Below are positions 60,023 to 64,000 of a stretch of 64,000 bases of DNA, piece by piece. The translations under genes were made by a program, and so were the position numbers. Every line of letters begins with the position of its first letter. Position 1 is the first letter of the stretch. A model generated the notes under the pieces. The model did no database searches, was not told the DNA's origin, and saw nothing but the letters and a program-made list of their open reading frames with translations. Source of the stretch: Halocalculus aciditolerans (lineage in GTDB: Archaea; Halobacteriota; Halobacteria; Halobacteriales; Halobacteriaceae); contig NZ_BMPG01000003.1 in assembly GCF_014647475.1 (NCBI RefSeq), positions 186,001 to 250,000 on the forward strand, in the 5' to 3' direction.

Positions 60023-61780
60023 ATGTCTCAGCGGTTCCGGTTCCCGCACGCGGTCGCCGCGGACCGGACGGCGACGGTGACGCGCGTCGCCGGGAGCCAC
60101 GAGTTCGAGGGGCGCGACCAGCACCGCCGCTACCAGGTCGCCCTCGACGCCCCCGGCGTCTTGACCGTCGCGCACACCACTCCCGGCGTCCGCGTCGACC
60201 GGCTCGACGACGCACGCCTCGCGCTCATCGTCCCCGACGGCGTCGGCTTCGCGACCGTCCGCTTCTGCGTCGACGACACCTACTCCCGCCTCGTCCTCCC
60301 CGACCCGACGGTCGGCGCGGCGTGCACCGACGCTGCCGGCGGCGACGAAACCGCCGCGAACGTCGTCATCGACGCCGTCCACGCCGCCAGCGCGCTCCCG
60401 TCGGTCGTCGGCCCCTTCCTCGGCGTCGACGACACCCTCTCACTCCTCGACACGCTCACGAGCGCGAACGAGACCGCCTCCGACGACGTCCACGCCCACC
60501 GCTTCGACCTCGTCCGCGCCGCCATCCTCGCCCCGAACGGGCTCGCCCTCCCCGACGCCGCCGCCGTCGAACGCCTCGTCGCCGGCCTCGACGACATCGA
60601 CGCCATCGGCGACCTCACCCTCCTCGACGCGCTCGGCGACTTCGTCGCCGGCCACCCCACCCCCGAACGCGCGCTCGACACCGTCACCGACCTCGGCTTC
60701 GACCGCGACGCGCTCGAAACCCGCGACGACGCCTGGTTCCACGCCGTCATCCTCGCCAACGCCGTCCGCGTCGGCGGTGAGGCGTCACACGCCGAACAAC
60801 GTCAGGTCGCGGGACCTGACGGCGGCCTCGACGCCGCCCGCGACCGCGCCGTCGACCGCGCCAGCGACGCCCCCGACTACGAACGCGTGAAAGACGCCGC
60901 CGCGAACGCCGACTACTGGGACCGCGGCGCGGCCTGGCGGCGCGTCCTCCCCGCCGCCGTCGCCCGCTCCCGCCACGAGTTCGGCTACGTCCTCGCCAAC
61001 GCCCTCTACTGGACGGGCGAAGTCGCCCGCACCGACGCCCGCGTCGAAGAACTCCTCCACGAAGCCGCCGCCGTCGTCGCCGCCGACATCGGCCTCGACT
61101 GGATCGAGGGCCACGCCCGCTACGAACGCGAACGCGTCGCCGGCCACCGCCACCGCAGCGCCCGCAACCACGACCGCGCCATCGCCCACTTCCGCGCCGC
61201 CGAAGCCCTCACGGAGCGATACGACTTCCTCGACGCCTGGGACCCCATCTACAGCCGCGTCGTCGTCCGATCCAACGCGCACTCCCGCGCCGGCGACCAC
61301 GCCGCCGCCGTCGACACCCTCGACGCCGGCCTCGACGACATCGACGCCCTCGACCCGCCCGCACACCGCCGCGAGACCATCACGAACCACCTCCGGGGCC
61401 AACGCCGCGAACGCCTCGCCATCCTCGCCCGCGACGACGACCCCGACGAGCGCCGCGCCCACCTCGACGCCGCCCGCGACCACTACGCCGCCATCGAGTT
61501 CGACCGCTCCGTCGACCGCATCGACCGCAAACTCGCCGCCCTCGACGACGAAGCCGACGACGCAGACGCCGCCGACGAACGCCGCGACTCCCGCGCCCGC
61601 CCCCAGCCCGTCGCCCCGCCCCGCGAGGACTACGGTCCCGCCCTCTCCGACATCCCCGACCTCCACGACTCCCTCACCGCCACCGACCCCACCGCCGTCG
61701 GCAGCGCCGACCCCGGCGTCATCGACGACCCTTCCCCCCACGGCTCCCCGCGCTCACCCACCGACGACGACTGGTACTGA
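60023..61780 (+). CDS. Large helical-repeat protein of unknown function, 585 aa
   Basis: An N-terminal part (1-110) is beta-rich (RYQVALDAPGVLTVAHTTPG). From about residue 120 the protein is mostly helical with a TPR-like look (RNHDRAIAHFRAAEALTERYDFLDAW, YSRVVVRSNAHSRAGDHAAAVDTLDAGL, RRAHLDAARDHYAAIEFDRS). The last 70 residues are a disordered, acidic and Pro-rich tail. No enzyme motif is present. ATG at 60023 follows AT-rich sequence and gives the compact domain start. It may be a scaffold; no partner can be named. Confidence 0.75.
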   Translation: MSQRFRFPHAVAADRTATVTRVAGSHEFEGRDQHRRYQVALDAPGVLTVAHTTPGVRVDRLDDARLALIVPDGVGFATVRFCVDDTYSRLVLPDPTVGAACTDAAGGDETAANVVIDAVHAASALPSVVGPFLGVDDTLSLLDTLTSANETASDDVHAHRFDLVRAAILAPNGLALPDAAAVERLVAGLDDIDAIGDLTLLDALGDFVAGHPTPERALDTVTDLGFDRDALETRDDAWFHAVILANAVRVGGEASHAEQRQVAGPDGGLDAARDRAVDRASDAPDYERVKDAAANADYWDRGAAWRRVLPAAVARSRHEFGYVLANALYWTGEVARTDARVEELLHEAAAVVAADIGLDWIEGHARYERERVAGHRHRSARNHDRAIAHFRAAEALTERYDFLDAWDPIYSRVVVRSNAHSRAGDHAAAVDTLDAGLDDIDALDPPAHRRETITNHLRGQRRERLAILARDDDPDERRAHLDAARDHYAAIEFDRSVDRIDRKLAALDDEADDADAADERRDSRARPQPVAPPREDYGPALSDIPDLHDSLTATDPTAVGSADPGVIDDPSPHGSPRSPTDDDWY

Positions 61781-61941
61781 CCGTCTGTCGAACCGGGCGA
61801 TACGTAACGACTCGTCCGCGCTCCGCTGCACGCCCTGCGTCGACCTGCACGCCGTGAAACCACTGCTCGCCGTGCAAGCGACGAAACGTCGTGCAGCGTT
61901 TTCTGGCCACTCCTATGGGTCTGAACGCCTAACGAGTAGAT
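61781..61941. other. Intergenic spacer
   Basis: 161 bp between the helical-repeat gene and the universal stress gene. ACGCCTAACGAGTAGAT (61926-61940) leads into the ATG; no repeat or gene is seen. Confidence 0.35.
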
Positions 61942-62463
61942 ATGGCCGTGAACTCGACTCCGCCGTCCGACACGGGACGCCCCGCCGACACCGGCATCGA
62001 CACCGTCGTCGTCGCCGTCGCGGAGGACACGCCCGAGCGCGTCGTCGAGAGCGCGCTCACCGTCGCCGCCGACCACGACGCCGACCTCCACGCGCTCTCC
62101 GTCGTCCGCATGACCGCCGGCGTCGACCACTGGGACATGGTCGTCGAACGCCGCGAGGACGACGCCGAAACCGCCCTCGACACCGCCGCCGACGCCGCCG
62201 CCACTTCCGCTCACGTCGACCTCACCAAGCACCTCCGCTACGGCGACCCGGCCGACGAAATCGCTGCGTACGCCGACGCCGTCGACGCCGACCTCGTCGT
62301 CCTCGGCGACCCCGACCGCTCCGGCCTCCGCCGCCTCCTCACTCCCGCCACCGTCACCGCCCGCGTCCGCCGCCGCACCACCACCCCCGTCCTCGCCGTC
62401 GCCGACGACACCGCGACCCCCATCGACGGCTCCCTCCACCTCGGCGGCGACACCCCGGCCTAA
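61942..62463 (+). CDS. Universal stress protein (UspA family), 173 aa
   Basis: TGIDTVVVAVAEDTPERVVESALTVAADHDADLHALSVVR is a UspA-like opening, and ADLVVLGDPDRSGLRRLLTPATVTARVRRRTTTPVLAVAD the C-terminal half. In the latter, the usual G-x2-G-x9-G(S/T) nucleotide motif is not intact (DPDRSGLRRLLTPATVTA), so this may be a non-ATP-binding member. A short acidic tail follows. It is likely monocistronic. Confidence 0.82.
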   Translation: MAVNSTPPSDTGRPADTGIDTVVVAVAEDTPERVVESALTVAADHDADLHALSVVRMTAGVDHWDMVVERREDDAETALDTAADAAATSAHVDLTKHLRYGDPADEIAAYADAVDADLVVLGDPDRSGLRRLLTPATVTARVRRRTTTPVLAVADDTATPIDGSLHLGGDTPA

Positions 62464-62966
62464 TCGCAGCGACCCGTTCGTACGGCGCACTATTTCTACT
62501 GTCCAGCGCCGCCCATCCTCGCGACCGCGCCGACGGCCTCCCCCAGCTCACGACATCTCGCCGCGAATTGGCGAGAATACACCATGAATATAGACATTAA
62601 AACTACCAGGAAGAGAATATTTTATCGAGTTCGCTGCGTGATTCGATAGTGAGTACTCGTAGAACGCCGTAAAGCGACTGAAAGAGTACTAGCAAGGCGT
62701 TCTATGGGTTGTGGTCTGCTCTTTACTCTACTTCGAGCTAGCGGTGACTTCCACTGGTGAGAATCCGGGCTTAAACCCCAGATAATCCGTCTCAAGCCCT
62801 ATTCACTCGAGTACGCGAATACTCATTGGCAAAACTACTGGTAACGGTTCTTTCTGTCAAACTACCTCTAATCCATCACAATCTGGCTGTCTATGGATAC
62901 AGTATCTGTGTACGGGGGATACAGTACCTTTATGCGGTGTCGTGCGGGACGTGTACACGGTTCACG
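62464..62966. other. AT-rich intergenic region with paired repeats near the right edge
   Basis: 500 bp, AT-rich from 62570 on (TTTTATCGAG, TACTAGCAAGGCGTTC), without a supported gene. Near its right end GGATACAGTA occurs twice (62895-62904 and 62917-62926), and GATAC-A-GTATC (62896-62906) is a perfect palindrome. CCTTTATGCGG (62927-62937) can be the TATA box of the ALDH gene at 62967. Confidence 0.5.
62895..62926 (+). promoter_or_regulatory. Two direct repeats GGATACAGTA, 22 bp apart
   Basis: GGATACAGTA at 62895-62904 and again at 62917-62926 are 22 bp (two helical turns) apart. The first one is part of the perfect palindrome GATACAGTATC. The repeats end about 40 bp before the aldehyde dehydrogenase ATG at 62967, the usual place for an activator or repressor site. 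Regulator unknown. Confidence 0.5.
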
Positions 62967-64000
62967 ATGCGTACGGTCAATCCGACGACGAACGAGGAGT
63001 TACGGACGTACGACCTCGATAGCGCCGCCGCCGTCGAGGGGACGTTGGACAGGGCGGCCGATGGGTTCGTGGCGTGGCGTGAGACGCCGATTACCGACCG
63101 GCAGGAGCGCGTGGCCGCAATCGCCGACGTGCTCCGGGAGAACCTCGAGGAGTACGCCGCGTTGATGACGCGGGAGATGGGGAAACCGCTCGACCAGAGC
63201 CGCGGCGAGCTCGAGAAATGCGCGTGGGTCTGTGAGTTCTACGCCGAGCACGCCGCCGAGTTCCTCCAGGACGACCACGTCGGCGTCCACCCCGAGGCGA
63301 CGACGAAAGTCGCCTACGAACCGCTCGGCCCGCTGGTCGCCGTGATGCCGTGGAACTACCCGTTCTGGCAGGTGCTCCGCGTCGCCGCGCCGACGCTCGC
63401 CGCGGGCAACGTCATGCTCCTCAAGCACGCGCCGAACGTCACCGGCTGCGCGAAGACCATCGAGGCAGTTCTCGACGACGCCGGCTTCCCCGACGGCGTC
63501 TTCCAGACGCTCGTCGTCGAACCCGAGACGATTCACGACGTCATCGCGGACGACCGCGTCGCCGCCGTCACGCTCACCGGGAGCACGCGCGCCGGGAGCG
63601 CCGTCGCCGAGACCGCCGGGAAACACCTCAAACCGTCCGTCCTCGAACTCGGTGGGAGCGACCCCTTCGTCGTGCTCGACGACGCCCCCATCGACCGCGC
63701 CGTCGACGTCGGCGTGGACGCCCGCACCAAGAACAACGGGCAGGCCTGCATCGCCGCGAAACGCTTCATCGTCGTCGACGACGTCTACGACGAGTTCCGC
63801 GACGCGTTCGTCGACGCGATGGCCGACCTCACCGTCGGCGACCCGACCGACCCTGCGACCGACGTCGGGCCGATGGCTCGCGACGACCTCCTCGACGAAC
63901 TCGACCAGCAAGTCAAGGAAACCGTCGACGCCGGCGCTGACGTTGTCCTCGGCGGCGAGCCGCTCGACCGCGACGGGAACTTCTACCCGCCGACCGTCCT
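62967..64000 (+). CDS. Aldehyde dehydrogenase (succinate-semialdehyde type), N-terminal 344 residues; gene runs off the right edge
   Basis: The open frame begins at ATG 62967 and has no stop by 64000. ALDH landmarks: MPWNYPFW with Asn130, LLKHAP with Lys153, LTGSTRAG at about 203-210, LELGGSDPF with Glu227, and [12 protein letters not shown] with the nucleophile Cys261. It starts directly at '[10 protein letters not shown]', without the N-terminal extension of many ALDHs, as in GabD-like archaeal enzymes. Likely oxidises succinate semialdehyde or a related aldehyde. It is only about 25-30% like the ALDH at 988 by eye and is not a recent duplicate. Confidence 0.92.
   Translation, partial: MRTVNPTTNEELRTYDLDSAAAVEGTLDRAADGFVAWRETPITDRQERVAAIADVLRENLEEYAALMTREMGKPLDQSRGELEKCAWVCEFYAEHAAEFLQDDHVGVHPEATTKVAYEPLGPLVAVMPWNYPFWQVLRVAAPTLAAGNVMLLKHAPNVTGCAKTIEAVLDDAGFPDGVFQTLVVEPETIHDVIADDRVAAVTLTGSTRAGSAVAETAGKHLKPSVLELGGSDPFVVLDDAPIDRAVDVGVDARTKNNGQACIAAKRFIVVDDVYDEFRDAFVDAMADLTVGDPTDPATDVGPMARDDLLDELDQQVKETVDAGADVVLGGEPLDRDGNFYPPTV

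Noticed and set aside
1..64000. CRISPR arrays, tRNA and rRNA genes
   Set aside because: No regularly spaced repeats and no cloverleaf or rRNA-like segments were seen on either strand by eye; a tRNAscan or CRISPR finder run would be needed to exclude a missed tRNA.

Overview
The window comes from the genome of a halophilic archaeon (class Halobacteria). Supporting signs are the high GC content with strong third-position G/C bias, very acidic predicted proteins, Tat/lipobox lipoproteins, a PGF-CTERM-type cell-surface protein, a Bat-type (HTH_10) regulator, the archaeal cobalamin enzymes CobY, CobZ-era salvage enzyme CbiZ and archaeal-type CobT, a TFB remnant, and very short 5' leaders. The genus cannot be fixed from sequence alone. 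No tRNA, rRNA or CRISPR array was found.

Layout. 1-2.8 kb: an alpha/beta hydrolase (cut by the window edge), a MaoC-type hydratase, an aldehyde dehydrogenase and an NTF2-like protein. 2.9-5.7 kb: a degenerate IS6-type element, a related miniature inverted-repeat element at 0.82 kb, a ribbon-helix-helix/PIN toxin-antitoxin pair with a perfect palindromic operator, and a truncated gene. 5.9-13 kb: small regulators and membrane/lipoproteins, then an accessory stretch with a KAP-type P-loop NTPase and three broken genes (signal peptidase, transcription factor TFB, heavy-metal ATPase N-terminus). 13-24.7 kb: a nitric-oxide/denitrification cluster. 24.7-33.3 kb: a mixed accessory region with small membrane proteins, a CPBP protease, a broken glycosyltransferase, a queC remnant, a beta-helix lipoprotein and several proteins of unknown function. 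33.8-46.5 kb: an eleven-gene rightward cobalamin salvage and assembly cluster with a divergent BtuCD transporter pair. 46.6-64 kb: mostly housekeeping or regulatory genes (alcohol dehydrogenase, M23 peptidase, ATP-type PEP carboxykinase, histidine kinase, TetR, two universal stress proteins, MFS, PadR) and a second aldehyde dehydrogenase cut by the right edge.

The most interesting unit is the 13.5-24.7 kb cluster. It holds a qNOR-type nitric oxide reductase, an NnrS-like membrane protein, three DUF2249 proteins, a cupin, a radical SAM/SPASM enzyme translationally coupled to a stand-alone domain resembling the dimerisation domain of glutamyl-tRNA reductase, and a 99-residue protein ending in a CGCGG motif that resembles the candidate radical-SAM-modified peptide family of that name. 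Six copies of a palindrome CGAAC-N2-GTTCG serve eight gene starts, and in every case the palindrome centre lies 44.5-47.5 bp from the chosen start codon, in both directions where genes are divergent. This ties the cluster into one regulon, probably run by the HTH_10 regulator beside it, and links the candidate peptide and the radical SAM enzyme to NO detoxification.

The cobalamin cluster (btuF, HAD phosphatase, cbiB, cobS, cobY, cobT, cobD, cbiZ, cbiA, cobA, cbiP) covers uptake, amidation, adenosylation, aminopropanol attachment and nucleotide-loop assembly. Most neighbouring genes overlap by a few bases, so it looks like one operon. Corrin-ring synthesis genes are not in the window.
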